DNA from: Lysobacteraceae bacterium PS02340
GTDB lineage: Bacteria; Pseudomonadota; Gammaproteobacteria; Xanthomonadales; Xanthomonadaceae
Direction of reading: 5' to 3'
DNA: 64,000 nucleotides
NCBI GenBank assembly: GCA_029959605.1
Contig: JASCOC010000004.1
Coordinates: 62,001-126,000, forward strand
A program made the position numbers and the translations under genes. Positions 34,528 to 43,188 of the stretch are shown here, piece after piece. The notes under the pieces are model-generated. The model did no database searches and had not been told where the DNA came from. It saw nothing but the letters and a program-made list of their open reading frames with translations. Every line of letters starts with the position of its first letter. The stretch's first letter is position 1.

Positions 34528-34895
34528 TGGCGACGGCGGGACGCGGGACCGGCCGCTACTGGGCGCTGGTGTTCGCCGGCGGTCTGATCGAGACGGTCTG
34601 GGTGGTCGGGCTCAAGGCCGCGACCACGCCGCTGGGCTGGGCGCTGACGATCGGCGCGATCGCGGTGAACTTCGCGTTGCTGATGCGCGCGATCCGCTTC
34701 CTGCCCGTTGGCTCGGTCTACGCCGTGTTCTGCGGCCTCGGCGCAGCGGCGTCGGTCATCGCCGAGACCGTGTGGTTCGGCGAGCCGGTGCAGCCGGCGA
34801 AGATCGCGTTGATCGCCCTGCTGATCGTCGGTGTGGCCGGCCTGAAGCTGGTGACGCCGCTGGCGCCTGCGCCCGACGTGGAGAAAGCGCCGTGA
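34527..34895 (+). CDS. small multidrug resistance (SMR) family transporter subunit A
   Basis: A 122-residue protein with four membrane helices. The conserved glutamate of the SMR proton/substrate site is in ALVFAGGLIETVWVVGLKA; later landmarks are FLPVGSVYAVFCGLGAAASV and ETVWFGEPVQPAKIALIALL. It overlaps the NAD(P)-binding gene upstream and the second SMR gene downstream (GTGA). Two adjacent unequal SMR genes usually encode an obligate heterodimer of the YkkCD/EbrAB kind, exporting guanidinium or small cations. Confidence 0.9.
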   Translation: MATAGRGTGRYWALVFAGGLIETVWVVGLKAATTPLGWALTIGAIAVNFALLMRAIRFLPVGSVYAVFCGLGAAASVIAETVWFGEPVQPAKIALIALLIVGVAGLKLVTPLAPAPDVEKAP

Positions 34896-35212
34896 CCGGC
34901 TGGCTGTTCGTGTTCGCGGCGGGCCTGGCGGAAGTGGCCGGCGTGGTCGCGATGAACGCGATCAAGCAGCGGCCGAGTGCACTGGCCTATGCACGACTGG
35001 TGCTGTGTTTCGGCGTGAGCTTCGGCCTGCTGTCGCTGGGCCTCAAGAGCGGCATGTCGATCGCGATCGCGTACGCGGTCTGGGTCGGCATCGGCACGGT
35101 GGGCGCGGTGGTCGTCGGCATCCTCCGCTACGGCGAATCGGCGCGGCCGCTGCGGCTGTTCTTCGTCGCGCTGGTGCTGGCCGCGGTGGTCGGACTCAAG
35201 CTGATCGGCTGA
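34892..35212 (+). CDS. small multidrug resistance (SMR) family transporter subunit B
   Basis: A 106-residue partner with a GTG start overlapping subunit A's stop by 4 bases. Four helices; the key glutamate is in FVFAAGLAEVAGVVAMNAI, and AIAYAVWVGIGTVGAVVVGI and YGESARPLRLFFVALVLAAV match the SMR consensus (AYAxWxGxG). Paired-SMR logic predicts opposite topology to subunit A. I see no guanidine riboswitch upstream of the operon, so the substrate is left open. Confidence 0.9.
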   Translation: MTGWLFVFAAGLAEVAGVVAMNAIKQRPSALAYARLVLCFGVSFGLLSLGLKSGMSIAIAYAVWVGIGTVGAVVVGILRYGESARPLRLFFVALVLAAVVGLKLIG

Positions 35213-35236
35213 AGTGGCCCGGCCGAGCGCGCAGCG

Positions 35237-35710
35237 TCAGCGCGGGATGTCGCGGTTGAAGCGCAGCGTCGCGCGCGCGCCGTCCTCGGCGGTGATCTGC
35301 AGATCGAGACGCAAGGTGTCCGGGCCGCTGACACGCGCGACCGCGACGTGCTCGACCCGGCCATCGAGATCCACGGCATCGAATCCCAGCGTCTGACGCA
35401 CCCCGCGCAGATCGCGCGCATCTCCAGTGATCTGCACCGGCACCGATACGTTGCCGCGCTGCACGCTGACCATTACCAGGGCCCGGTCGCGCGCCGGTTC
35501 GATCGCGTAGCGCCGCGCGACCGCAGCGCCCATGTGCGCGGCCGGCACCACGCTGGCCATCACTTCGGCATCGCCGAGCATCGTCTGCGCGGGCATCGCC
35601 GCGTTCTGCGCGCCGACCTGTGCGTACGCTGGGTCCGACGGCGCCTGCCCGCACGCGGTCGCCAGCAGCGCAAGCCCGGCGAGGCACAGCGCGCGTGCGA
35701 TGTCAGTCAT
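35237..35710 (-). CDS. DUF4426 lipoprotein
   Basis: A 157-residue protein with an N-terminal lipoprotein signal (ALCLAGLALLATACG, lipobox ATAC). The mature part resembles DUF4426: LGDAEVMASVVPA, RYAIEPARDRALVMVSVQRG, VPVQITGDARDLRGVRQTL, and LQITAEDGARATLRFNRDIP. The start overlaps the proC stop by 8 bases, as DUF4426 genes often follow proC or yggS-proC-yggT in gammaproteobacteria. Probably periplasmic, function unknown. Confidence 0.85.
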   Translation of the reverse strand: MTDIARALCLAGLALLATACGQAPSDPAYAQVGAQNAAMPAQTMLGDAEVMASVVPAAHMGAAVARRYAIEPARDRALVMVSVQRGNVSVPVQITGDARDLRGVRQTLGFDAVDLDGRVEHVAVARVSGPDTLRLDLQITAEDGARATLRFNRDIPR

Positions 35711-36542
35711 TGGCGGCCGACAGTTCGCCGCCGCGACGTGCGGCGTTGGCAATCGCCTCGGCCACCAGCGTGCGCAGACCGCCGGCTTCGAAGGTCTCGA
35801 TCGCCGCCTGGGTGGTGCCGCCGGGCGAGGTGACGCGACGCCGCAGTTCCGCCGGCGCCTCGTCGGACTCGACCAGCATCCGCGCCGCGCCCAGCACGGT
35901 CTGCAGCACGAGCGTGCGTGCGTCGCCTGCCGGCAGGCCCTGCGCGATCGCGGCTTCTTCCATCGCCTCGGCGAGCAGGAAGATGTAGGCCGGGCCGCTG
36001 CCCGACACGGCAGTGACCGCATCCATGCGCGCTTCGTCATCGATCCACACGGTCTCGCCGGCGCTTTCCAGCAGCGCCTGTGCGCGGGCGCGGCCGGCGT
36101 CGTCGACACGCGCGTTCGCGTACAGGCCGGTCACGCCGGCACCGAGCAGGGCAGGGGTGTTGGGCATCGTGCGCACCACGGGCACATCGCCGCCGAGCCA
36201 GCGGTCGAGCTGGGTCGCGGTGATGCCAGCCGCGATCGACAGCACCAGCGGCCGGGTGGCCTGTGCCACGTCGGCCAGCGATTCGCATACCCCGCGCAGC
36301 ACCTGCGGCTTGGTCGCCAGCACCCAGGTCGCAGCGCCGTCGACGGCGTCCGCTGCGTTTTCGAATGTGCGCACACCGAAGTCGCGGGCCAGCGCATCGC
36401 GGCTGTCGGCGTTGGGATCGACGACGCGGACCGATGCGGCATCGCCGCCACGTGCGACCAGGCCGCCGATCAGGCTGCGCGCCATGTTGCCGCCGCCGAT
36501 GAAGACGATGGGCGCGGCGGGGGTGTCGTGGATATCGGTCAT
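35703..36542 (-). CDS. proC: pyrroline-5-carboxylate reductase
   Basis: A 279-residue enzyme making proline from P5C with NAD(P)H. Features are the Rossmann start IVFIGGGNMARSLIGGLVAR, VLATKPQVLRGVCESLAD, VRTMPNTPALLGAGVTGLYA and the C-terminal AVSGSGPAYIFLLAEAMEEA with GGTTQAAIETFEAGG, all hallmark P5CR motifs. The start ATG at 36542 gives a short N-terminal tail before the nucleotide fold. Paired with YggS upstream (57 bases) and the DUF4426 lipoprotein downstream. Confidence 0.97.
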   Translation of the reverse strand: MTDIHDTPAAPIVFIGGGNMARSLIGGLVARGGDAASVRVVDPNADSRDALARDFGVRTFENAADAVDGAATWVLATKPQVLRGVCESLADVAQATRPLVLSIAAGITATQLDRWLGGDVPVVRTMPNTPALLGAGVTGLYANARVDDAGRARAQALLESAGETVWIDDEARMDAVTAVSGSGPAYIFLLAEAMEEAAIAQGLPAGDARTLVLQTVLGAARMLVESDEAPAELRRRVTSPGGTTQAAIETFEAGGLRTLVAEAIANAARRGGELSAAND

Positions 36543-36598
36543 GGCGGCTTCGCTGTCGGGAACGCGTCGATGGTAGCCGACCGCCCGCGCGGCGCCGG

Positions 36599-37291
36599 TC
36601 AGAACGCCGGGCGTGCGCCGAACAGCGCCGAGCCGACGCGCACCATGGTCGCGCCCTCGGCGATCGCCAGTTCCAGGTCGTCGCTCATGCCCATCGACAG
36701 CGTGTCGATCGCCGGGTCCTGCCCGGCCACGGTGTCGAACAGCCGGCGCATGCGCGCGAAGGCATCGCGGCGGCGTTCGGGTTCGGCATGCGGGGCAGGA
36801 ATCGCCATCAGTCCGCGCAGGCGCAACGACGGCGCCGCGCGGATCGCCGCGACCAGTGCCGGCACTTCCGACGGCACGCAGCCGTGCTTGCTCGACTCGT
36901 CGTCGATGTTGACCTGCACCAGCACGTTCAGCGCGCCGCGCGCGGCCGGGCGGTGCGCGGCCAGCGCGTCGACCAGCTTCGTCCGGTCGACGGTCTGCAC
37001 CCAGTCGAACAGCTCGGCCGCCTGCTTCGCCTTGTTTGACTGGAGGTGGCCGATCAGATGCCATTCGAGGCCCAGCCCGGCCAGCGCGCCGATCTTGTCC
37101 GCGGCCTCCTGCACGTAGTTCTCGCCGAACGCGCGCTGGCCCGCGGCGGCGAGCGCGGCGATGGCGTCGGCGGGGTGGCGTTTGCCGACCGCCAGCAGAC
37201 GTGGCGGCGCTGGCCGCGCGGCGGCGGTGGCCGCGTTCGTCAGACGCGACATCACGGCGTCGAGCGCGGCGCGGGCGGGGAGCGAAGTCAC
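36599..37291 (-). CDS. yggS: YggS family PLP-homeostasis protein (PLPBP)
   Basis: A 230-residue PLP-binding protein without known catalysis, controlling vitamin B6 and amino acid pools. GTG at 37291 gives the usual length. PLP lysine is in RLLAVGKRHPADAI; further signatures are FGENYVQEAADKI, EWHLIGHLQSNKAKQA, VDRTKLVDAL, VNIDDESSKHG and the C-terminal LSMGMSDDLELAIAEGATMV with RVGSALFGAR. It stands divergent from pilT, the conserved yggS-pilT arrangement, and is followed by proC. Confidence 0.95.
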   Translation of the reverse strand: MTSLPARAALDAVMSRLTNAATAAARPAPPRLLAVGKRHPADAIAALAAAGQRAFGENYVQEAADKIGALAGLGLEWHLIGHLQSNKAKQAAELFDWVQTVDRTKLVDALAAHRPAARGALNVLVQVNIDDESSKHGCVPSEVPALVAAIRAAPSLRLRGLMAIPAPHAEPERRRDAFARMRRLFDTVAGQDPAIDTLSMGMSDDLELAIAEGATMVRVGSALFGARPAF

Positions 37292-37327
37292 GGGGAATCG
37301 GGCGTCCGGGCAGGTGTGAACGGGCTG

Positions 37328-37356
37328 GTTTTGTGCAGGGTTTACAGGTCTATACT
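37328..37356 (+). promoter_or_regulatory. candidate pilT promoter
   Basis: TATACT at 37351-37356 is a close -10 match. A T-rich block TTTTGT (37329-37334) lies about 16 bases before it as a weak -35. It sits in the yggS-pilT divergent gap, about 75 bases before the pilT start. Inferred from sequence only. Confidence 0.4.
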
Positions 37357-37432
37357 GCCGCCGGGGACAGGGAGGCGCCAGCCGGGAAGGCTCGCTGCGC
37401 GCCCTGTGCGGATCATCATCAAGGGGTGTTGC

Positions 37433-38470
37433 ATGGATATCGCCGAACTGTTGGCGTTCTCGGTCAAGAACAAGGCGTCGGACCTGCATCTGTCCGCGGG
37501 ACTGCCGCCGATGATCCGCGTCGACGGCGACGTGCGCCGCATCAACATCCCCGCGCTCGAGCACAAGCAGGTGCACGCGCTGATCTACGACATCATGTCG
37601 GACAAGCAGCGTCGCGACTTCGAAGAGTTCCTCGAGGTCGACTTCTCGTTCGAGATTCCGGGCCTGGCCCGCTTCCGCGTCAACGCGTTCAACCAGAACC
37701 GCGGCGCCGGTGCGGTGTTCCGGACGATTCCGTCGGAAGTGCTGACCCTCGAAGACCTGAACTGTCCGCCGATCTTCCGCCAGCTGATCGACCAGCCGCA
37801 GGGTCTGATCCTGGTGACCGGCCCGACCGGCTCGGGCAAGTCGACCACGCTCGCGGCGATGATCGACCACATCAACAAGAACGAATACGCGCACATCCTC
37901 TCGGTCGAGGATCCGATCGAGTTCGTGCACACCTCGCAGAAGTGCCTGATCAACCAGCGCGAAGTGCACCGCGACACGCACGGCTTCAACGAAGCGCTGC
38001 GCTCGGCGTTGCGCGAGGACCCCGACTACATCCTGGTCGGCGAGTTGCGAGATCTGGAAACCATCCGCCTGGCGCTGACCGCCGCGGAAACCGGCCATCT
38101 GGTGTTCGGCACGCTGCACACCTCCAGCGCGGCCAAGACCATCGACCGCATCATCGACGTGTTCCCCTCGGGCGAGAAGCCGATGGTGCGCTCGATGCTG
38201 TCTGAAAGCTTGCGCGCGGTGATCTCGCAGTCGCTGCTGAAGAAGGTCGGCGGGGGCCGGACCGCGGCCTGGGAAATCATGGTCGGCATGCCGGCGATCC
38301 GGAACCTGATCCGCGAAGACAAGGTCGCGCAGATGTACTCGGCCATCCAGACCGGCCAGCAGTACGGCATGCAGACCCTCGACCAGCACCTGCAGGATCT
38401 GGTCAAGCGCGGCCTGATCACGCGCCCGGCCGCGAAGGAATACGCCAAGGACAAGCGTCTGTTCGAGTGA
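37433..38470 (+). CDS. pilT: type IV pilus retraction ATPase PilT
   Basis: A 345-residue hexameric ATPase that powers pilus retraction and twitching. N-terminal KNKASDLHLSAGLPPMIRVD is the PilT signature; Walker A GPTGSGKST has K136, the Asp box is [10 protein letters not shown], Walker B ILVGELRDLETI and the His box GHLVFGTLHT. The C-terminal AIRNLIREDK matches PilT rather than PilB. Start ATG at 37433 follows AAGGGG (37421-37426). Followed by pilU; no pilus assembly genes lie in this window. Confidence 0.98.
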   Translation: MDIAELLAFSVKNKASDLHLSAGLPPMIRVDGDVRRINIPALEHKQVHALIYDIMSDKQRRDFEEFLEVDFSFEIPGLARFRVNAFNQNRGAGAVFRTIPSEVLTLEDLNCPPIFRQLIDQPQGLILVTGPTGSGKSTTLAAMIDHINKNEYAHILSVEDPIEFVHTSQKCLINQREVHRDTHGFNEALRSALREDPDYILVGELRDLETIRLALTAAETGHLVFGTLHTSSAAKTIDRIIDVFPSGEKPMVRSMLSESLRAVISQSLLKKVGGGRTAAWEIMVGMPAIRNLIREDKVAQMYSAIQTGQQYGMQTLDQHLQDLVKRGLITRPAAKEYAKDKRLFE

Positions 38471-38560
38471 GGCGTGAGTCGTGAGGAGGTAGGACGTCAG
38501 TCGTCGCCTCCGGCACTCCCCGCGCCGCCCTGACGTTTCACGCCTTACGCCTCACGTCTT
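38469..38560. repeat. heptad-repeat inverted spacer between pilT and pilU
   Basis: The right arm is four consecutive 7-mers of form ACGYYTY: ACGTTTC, ACGCCTT, ACGCCTC, ACGTCTT (38533-38560). The left arm, on the other strand, has a similar run (GAGGCGT, GAGTCGT, then GAGGAGGT and AGGACGT, 38469-38497) and begins at the pilT stop. The arms share CTGACGT and can form an imperfect stem. Confidence 0.7.
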
Positions 38561-38573
38561 ACGGAGTTTCGAC

Positions 38574-39704
38574 ATGAGCAGCATCGACTTCACCTCGTTC
38601 CTCAAGCTGATGGCCCATCAGAAGGCCTCGGATCTGTTCATCACCGCCGGCATGCCGCCGTCGATCAAGGTGCACGGCAAGATCTCGCCGATCACCCAGA
38701 ACCCGCTGACGCCGCAGCAGGCGCGCGATCTGGTGCTCAACGTGATGACCCCGCCGCAGCGCGAGGAATTCGAGAAGACCCACGAGTGCAACTTCGCGAT
38801 CGGCGTCTCCGGCGTCGGCCGCTTCCGCATCTCGTGCTTCTACCAGCGCAACCAGGTCGGCATGGTGCTGCGTCGCATCGAGACGCACATCCCGAGCGTC
38901 GAAGAACTCAACCTGCCGCCGATCATCAAGACGCTGGCGATGACCAAGCGCGGCATTGTGATCTTCGTCGGCGCGACCGGTACCGGCAAGTCGACGTCGC
39001 TCGCGGCGATGATCGGCTACCGCAACCAGAACTCGACCGGCCACATCATCACGATCGAGGACCCGATCGAGTTCGTGCACAAGCACGCCGGCTGCATCAT
39101 CACCCAGCGCGAAGTCGGCATCGACACCGACAGCTGGGACGCGGCGCTGAAGAACACGCTGCGCCAGGCGCCGGACGTGATCATGATCGGCGAGGTGCGC
39201 ACGCGCGAAGGCATGGACCATGCGATCGCCTTCGCCGAAACCGGCCATCTGGTGCTGTGCACGCTGCACGCGAACAACGCCAACCAGGCGATGGACCGCA
39301 TCATCAACTTCTTCCCCGAAGACCGTCGCAACCAGCTGCTGATGGACCTGTCGCTGAACCTCAAGGGCGTGGTCGCGCAGCAGCTGATCCCGACGCCGGA
39401 CGGCAAGGGCCGGCGCGTCGCGATGGAGATCATGCTCGGCACGCCGCTGGTGCAGGACTACATCCGCGAAGGCGAGATCCACAAGCTCAAGGAAGTCATG
39501 AAGGAGTCGACCAACCTGGGCATGAAGACCTTCGACCAGGCGCTGTTCGAGCTCTACCAGGCCGGCGAGATTTCCTACGAGGACGCGCTGCGTTACGCCG
39601 ACTCCGCGAACGAGGTGCGTCTGCGCATCAAGCTCGCCCAGGGCGGCGACGCACGCACGCTGTCGCAGGGTCTCGACGGCGTCGAGGTGGCCGAGGTCCG
39701 CTGA
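38574..39704 (+). CDS. pilU: type IV pilus retraction accessory ATPase PilU
   Basis: A 376-residue PilT paralogue needed with PilT for forceful retraction. It has [20 protein letters not shown] near the start, Walker [10 protein letters not shown] with K139, [14 protein letters not shown], Walker [17 protein letters not shown] and [11 protein letters not shown]. The longer C-terminal tail ([16 protein letters not shown]) distinguishes it from PilT. GGAG at 38563-38566 precedes the start. A terminator follows at 39735. Confidence 0.97.
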   Translation: MSSIDFTSFLKLMAHQKASDLFITAGMPPSIKVHGKISPITQNPLTPQQARDLVLNVMTPPQREEFEKTHECNFAIGVSGVGRFRISCFYQRNQVGMVLRRIETHIPSVEELNLPPIIKTLAMTKRGIVIFVGATGTGKSTSLAAMIGYRNQNSTGHIITIEDPIEFVHKHAGCIITQREVGIDTDSWDAALKNTLRQAPDVIMIGEVRTREGMDHAIAFAETGHLVLCTLHANNANQAMDRIINFFPEDRRNQLLMDLSLNLKGVVAQQLIPTPDGKGRRVAMEIMLGTPLVQDYIREGEIHKLKEVMKESTNLGMKTFDQALFELYQAGEISYEDALRYADSANEVRLRIKLAQGGDARTLSQGLDGVEVAEVR

Positions 39705-39734
39705 CCGTCCGCCTCCATCGCGGACGCTCGACAG

Positions 39735-39768
39735 ACGCCCCGCATCCGCGGGGCGTTCTGCTTTTTTA
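39735..39768 (+). terminator. rho-independent terminator after pilU
   Basis: The 8-bp stem ACGCCCCG (39735-39742) / CGGGGCGT (39749-39756) closes on a CATCCG loop and is followed by TTCTGC and six T (39762-39767). It ends the pilTU transcript before sodA. Confidence 0.85.
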
Positions 39769-39894
39769 TGGGCGCCCGCAACGCAGTGTTGCCACAGACC
39801 GTCACGTCGCAGCGGTATCGTGACGCCGCCTTGTCGCCAACTTGACCCCGTCCGGGGGACAATGCGGCGCATTCATTCACGAAGGAGATCGCTG

Positions 39895-40521
39895 ATGGCC
39901 TACACCCTCCCCGAGCTGGGTTACGCGTACGACGCGCTCGAGCCGCACATCGATGCCAAGACGATGGAAATCCATCACACCAAGCATCACCAGACCTACA
40001 TCAACAACGCCAACGCCGCGCTGGAAGGCACGCAGTGGGCGGACACGTCTGCCGAAGACCTGATCGCCGATCTCGACGCGCTGCCGGAAGACAAGCGCGG
40101 CCCGCTGCGCAACAACGCCGGTGGCCACGCCAACCATTCGCTGTTCTGGACGGTGATGTCGCCCAAGGGCGGCGGCAATCCGGTCGGCGACGTCGCCAAG
40201 CACATCGACAGCGACCTCGGCGGCTTCGACGCCTTCAAGGAAGCCTTCACCAAGGCTGCGCTGACGCGCTTCGGTAGCGGCTGGGCCTGGCTGTCGGTCG
40301 ACAAGTCCGGCGTGCTGAAGGTCGAAAGCAGCGCCAACCAGGACAACCCCCTGATGAAGGGCATCGGTTCGGGCAACACACCGATCCTCGGCCTCGATGT
40401 CTGGGAGCACGCGTACTACCTGAACTACCAGAACCGTCGCCCCGACTACATCGCCGCGTTCTACAACGTCGTCGACTGGAACGAAGTCGAGCGTCGTTAC
40501 CAGGAAGCGATCAAGGGCTGA
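39895..40521 (+). CDS. sodA: superoxide dismutase, Mn type
   Basis: A 208-residue Fe/Mn-family SOD converting superoxide to peroxide and oxygen. Metal ligands lie in [25 protein letters not shown] and [11 protein letters not shown]. The GGHANHS context and [11 protein letters not shown] are Mn-type features rather than Fe-type; xanthomonads sometimes label it sodB or sodM. GAAGGAGA lies at 39881-39888 before the ATG. No leader peptide, so cytosolic. Monocistronic between the pilTU terminator and repeat A copy 2. Confidence 0.95.
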   Translation: MAYTLPELGYAYDALEPHIDAKTMEIHHTKHHQTYINNANAALEGTQWADTSAEDLIADLDALPEDKRGPLRNNAGGHANHSLFWTVMSPKGGGNPVGDVAKHIDSDLGGFDAFKEAFTKAALTRFGSGWAWLSVDKSGVLKVESSANQDNPLMKGIGSGNTPILGLDVWEHAYYLNYQNRRPDYIAAFYNVVDWNEVERRYQEAIKG

Positions 40522-40840
40522 GTTCCGCGCTTTGATGCAGTCCCGTTCCGGCCGCGCAAGCGGCCGGAATGCTGTGGAGTATTCGTTGCGGGCTATTTCT
40601 TCGCCCGTGGGCGTGATCGCAAGACGCTCGCCAGGATCAGTTTCCTTCCCCCTCTGGGGGAAGGTGCCCGGAGGGCGGATGAGGGCGCTCTCGGGCACTT
40701 ATCTGTGGACCCGAACCCTCACCCGACGCGGTGTGCGCGTCGACCCGGGATCAGGTCCGGGGTAGGCTCTCTCCCGATGGGCTCGGTCTCACTGCCCGCC
40801 AGCTGACACGAACGGCATCAGTCGCAAACGCGAGAGGGCG
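40522..40840. other. 319-base intergenic region between convergent sodA and tag
   Basis: It holds the sodA trailer, a CCGGCCGC-GCAAGC-GGCCGG-type hairpin (GGCCGCGCAAGCGGCC near 40550-40566) and repeat A copy 2. No frame shows codon bias or a recognisable protein. Confidence 0.65.
40640..40780. repeat. dispersed intergenic repeat A, copy 2
   Basis: Hairpin CCTTCCCCC/GGGGGAAGG (40644-40664), then GTGCCCGGAGGGCGGATG, a variable centre, then CCCTCACCCGACGCG and GTGTGCGCGTCGACC. The order matches copy 1 (27095-27217) read on its minus strand. Like copy 1 it lies between convergent genes. Confidence 0.8.
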
Positions 40841-41380
40841 CTATCCGCGCTTCGCCTTCGCGATCTCCCGCATCACCGGACAGTCGGGTCGATGCGCGCC
40901 CGGCAGATAGCCCAGACTCATCAGGAATTCGCCGGTGATCTCGCCGCCGGTGAAGCGGAACGTCTTCTTGAACAGCTTGACCCACGAGGCCTTGTCGCGC
41001 GGCGCGCCGTCTTCGGTCGCATGCGCGTCCAGCCAGTCGACGAAACCGCCGTGGCTGTCGCGCAGGCCCTGGATCACCTGCGCGTTGTGGATCGCGGCGT
41101 CGACCTTGAGCCGGTTGCGGATGATCGAGGCGTCGCCGAGCAGGCGCGCGCGATCGGCTTCGCCATAGGCGGCCACCTTGTCGACGTCGAAACCGTCGTA
41201 GGCCGCGCGGAATCCATCGCGCTTGCGCAGGATGGTTTCCCAGCTCAGGCCGGCCTGGTTGATCTCCAGCAGCAGGCGCTCGAACAGCACCGCTTCTTCG
41301 CGCTGCGGAAAGCCGTACTCGGTGTCGTGGTAGGGGCCGTGGACCGGATGGCCCGGGGCGATGTCGCAATAGCCGCTCAT
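40841..41380 (-). CDS. tag: DNA-3-methyladenine glycosylase I
   Basis: A 179-residue base-excision enzyme removing 3-methyladenine. The start MSGYCDIAPGHPVHGPYHD is chosen because C5 and H18 are zinc ligands near the N-terminus; the remaining ligands are in HRPDCPVM near the end. Also present are LLLEINQAGLSWETILRKR and NRLKVDAAIHNAQVIQ, the family DNA-binding and base-recognition segments. An in-frame ATG 12 codons upstream adds an unusual leader. Monocistronic, converging with sodA. Confidence 0.95.
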   Translation of the reverse strand: MSGYCDIAPGHPVHGPYHDTEYGFPQREEAVLFERLLLEINQAGLSWETILRKRDGFRAAYDGFDVDKVAAYGEADRARLLGDASIIRNRLKVDAAIHNAQVIQGLRDSHGGFVDWLDAHATEDGAPRDKASWVKLFKKTFRFTGGEITGEFLMSLGYLPGAHRPDCPVMREIAKAKRG

Positions 41381-41488
41381 CCACGCAGCATAGGGCGCGC
41401 GGGCGGGGCCCGCCATCCGGTGCGACCCCGGTTGCGGCTTTCACGTCACGCACGTCACCATGCGCCGTCGCCCTTGCCGGATCCGTCG

Positions 41489-41944
41489 ATGGAAATCGCC
41501 CACCGCCGCGTTGCCACCGTGCACTTCACCCTGTCCGACGACAGCGGCCAGCGCATCACCAGCACCCGCGGCCACGATCCGCTGGTCTACATGCACGGCA
41601 ACGGCTCGATCATCGCCGGGCTGGAAGAGGCGCTCGAAGGCCGAAAGGCCGGCGAGACGTTCACGGTCGACATCCCGCCCGAGCGCGGATTCGGTCCGCG
41701 CCACGACAGCCTTGTGCAGACCCTGCCGCGCACGATGTTCAACGGCAGCACCACACCCGCGGTCGGCGAGAAGCTGCGCGCGCAGACCGAGAAGGGGCCC
41801 TTGGACGTCATCGTGACCGCGCTGGACGACAGCCAGATCACCGTCGACGGCAACAACCCGCTGGCCGGGCGCCTGCTGCGCGCGGACGTGGAGGTGGTCG
41901 GGGTACGGGTGGCCACGCCCGACGAGCTCCAGTTCGGCCTCTGA
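41489..41944 (+). CDS. FKBP-type peptidyl-prolyl isomerase (SlyD-like)
   Basis: A 151-residue protein with the SlyD-type arrangement of an FKBP half, an inserted flap domain and the FKBP end: VHFTLSDDSGQRI, DPLVYMHGNGSIIAGLEEAL, GETFTVDIPPERGFGPRHDS, and VDGNNPLAGRLLRADVEVVG. It lacks SlyD's histidine-rich metal tail, so it is closer to FkpB/SlpA-length forms. Predicted cytosolic folding helper with prolyl isomerase activity. It stands alone between tag (divergent) and yqgE. Confidence 0.92.
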   Translation: MEIAHRRVATVHFTLSDDSGQRITSTRGHDPLVYMHGNGSIIAGLEEALEGRKAGETFTVDIPPERGFGPRHDSLVQTLPRTMFNGSTTPAVGEKLRAQTEKGPLDVIVTALDDSQITVDGNNPLAGRLLRADVEVVGVRVATPDELQFGL

Positions 41945-42038
41945 ACCACGGCGGCGGGGGCGGCGACAGCCGTTCCGCCGTTCAGTCCCGGTGGGGGCAT
42001 GCGAAGGCGCCTGGCCGGTTCGCCGACAACCGGTTGGC

Positions 42039-42044
42039 TAGAAT
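42039..42044 (+). promoter_or_regulatory. candidate -10 box directly upstream of yqgE
   Basis: TAGAAT, in the context TTGGCTAGAATGCGC, ends 6 bases before the ATG at 42051. Transcription would begin at or near the start codon, giving a leaderless mRNA. No Shine-Dalgarno sequence is seen before this ATG, which fits. Confidence 0.4.
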
Positions 42045-42050
42045 GCGCGC

Positions 42051-42605
42051 ATGTCGTTCTTCGCCAACCAGATGCTGGTCGCGCTGCCCGCGCTCCGGGA
42101 TCCCAATTTCGCACGGACCGTCGCGCTGATCTGCCAGCACGACGCGGACGGTGCGATGGGTGTGGTCATCAACCGGCCCTCCGAATACACCTTCGGCGAT
42201 CTGCTCGACCAGATGAACATTCTGCTGCGCGACGAGCGCCTGCGGGATCATCGCGTGCTGGCGGGTGGCCCGGTGCATCCCGAGCGAGGCTTCGTGCTGC
42301 ATGACGGCGAGGGCGGTTGGGATTCGAGCCTGGCGATCAGCGAGGGCCTGCACGTGACCACGTCCCGCGACGTGCTCGAAGCGATGGCGGCCGGCGACGG
42401 TCCGGAGCACGCGACCGTCGCGCTCGGCTGCGCCGGCTGGGGCAAGGGCCAACTGGAGCGCGAACTCACCCAGCACAGCTGGCTGACCGTGCCGTCTGAT
42501 GCGCAGCTGATCTTCGAGACGCCGCTCGATGCGCGCTGGCAGGCGGCCGCGGGACGCATCGGCGTCGACATGATGCACATCGCCAGCCACAGCGGCCGCG
42601 CATGA
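42051..42605 (+). CDS. yqgE: YqgE/AlgH family protein
   Basis: A 184-residue member of the UPF0301 (YqgE/AlgH) family: [55 protein letters not shown] and [15 protein letters not shown]. The molecular role is unresolved; AlgH affects alginate in Pseudomonas. It overlaps ruvX by 4 bases (ATGA), and with pyrB forms the conserved yqgE-ruvX-pyrB cluster. Confidence 0.95.
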   Translation: MSFFANQMLVALPALRDPNFARTVALICQHDADGAMGVVINRPSEYTFGDLLDQMNILLRDERLRDHRVLAGGPVHPERGFVLHDGEGGWDSSLAISEGLHVTTSRDVLEAMAAGDGPEHATVALGCAGWGKGQLERELTQHSWLTVPSDAQLIFETPLDARWQAAAGRIGVDMMHIASHSGRA

Positions 42606-43072
42606 GCGACACACCTGCGCCGGCAATCCGCCGCGACGGCACGGTGCTCGGCTTCGACGTCGGCTCGCGCCGCATCGGTGTGGCCGTCGGCAGTGCGTTC
42701 GGCCACGGCGCGCGCGCGCTGGCGGTGATCGACGTGCATGGCGACCAGATCGACTGGCAGGGCGTCGATCGCCTGCAGAAGGAATGGCGGCCCGACGGCA
42801 TGATCGTCGGCGATCCGATGACGCTCGAAGGCGGTGACCAGCCGGCCCGCGCACGTGCCCACGCGTTCGCGCGCGAGCTGGTCGCACGCTACCGGTTGCC
42901 CGTGGTGCTGGTGGACGAACGCGCCAGCTCGATCGAGGCCGCGCAGCGCTTCGCGATCGATCGCGCCGAAGGCCGCCGCAAGCGTCGCGATGCCGCTGCG
43001 CTGGACGCCGTGGCGGCCGCGGTGATCGTCGAACGCTGGCTGGCGTCGCCGGATGACGGCGTGCCGGTCTGA
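42602..43072 (+). CDS. ruvX: Holliday junction resolvase-like RuvX (YqgF)
   Basis: A 156-residue RNase-H-fold nuclease implicated in 16S rRNA 5'-end maturation and anti-termination. Catalytic acidic residues lie in [25 protein letters not shown] and [35 protein letters not shown] is the C-terminal signature, with D of DAVAA. It overlaps yqgE and is 116 bases upstream of pyrB. Confidence 0.95.
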   Translation: MSDTPAPAIRRDGTVLGFDVGSRRIGVAVGSAFGHGARALAVIDVHGDQIDWQGVDRLQKEWRPDGMIVGDPMTLEGGDQPARARAHAFARELVARYRLPVVLVDERASSIEAAQRFAIDRAEGRRKRRDAAALDAVAAAVIVERWLASPDDGVPV

Positions 43073-43188
43073 GGCATCGCACTGTGGTGCGCTGACCCGC
43101 ACCATCTGTACTTGAGGCATGACGCGGCACTCGCCGCATGCGCGTCGCTGCGGGACAATGTCGCTCCCGACGCCGCACGTGCCCCGCG

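Noticed and set aside
39842-39863. sodA promoter TTGACC / GACAAT
   Set aside because: Spacing is only 10 bases, too short for a sigma-70 promoter.
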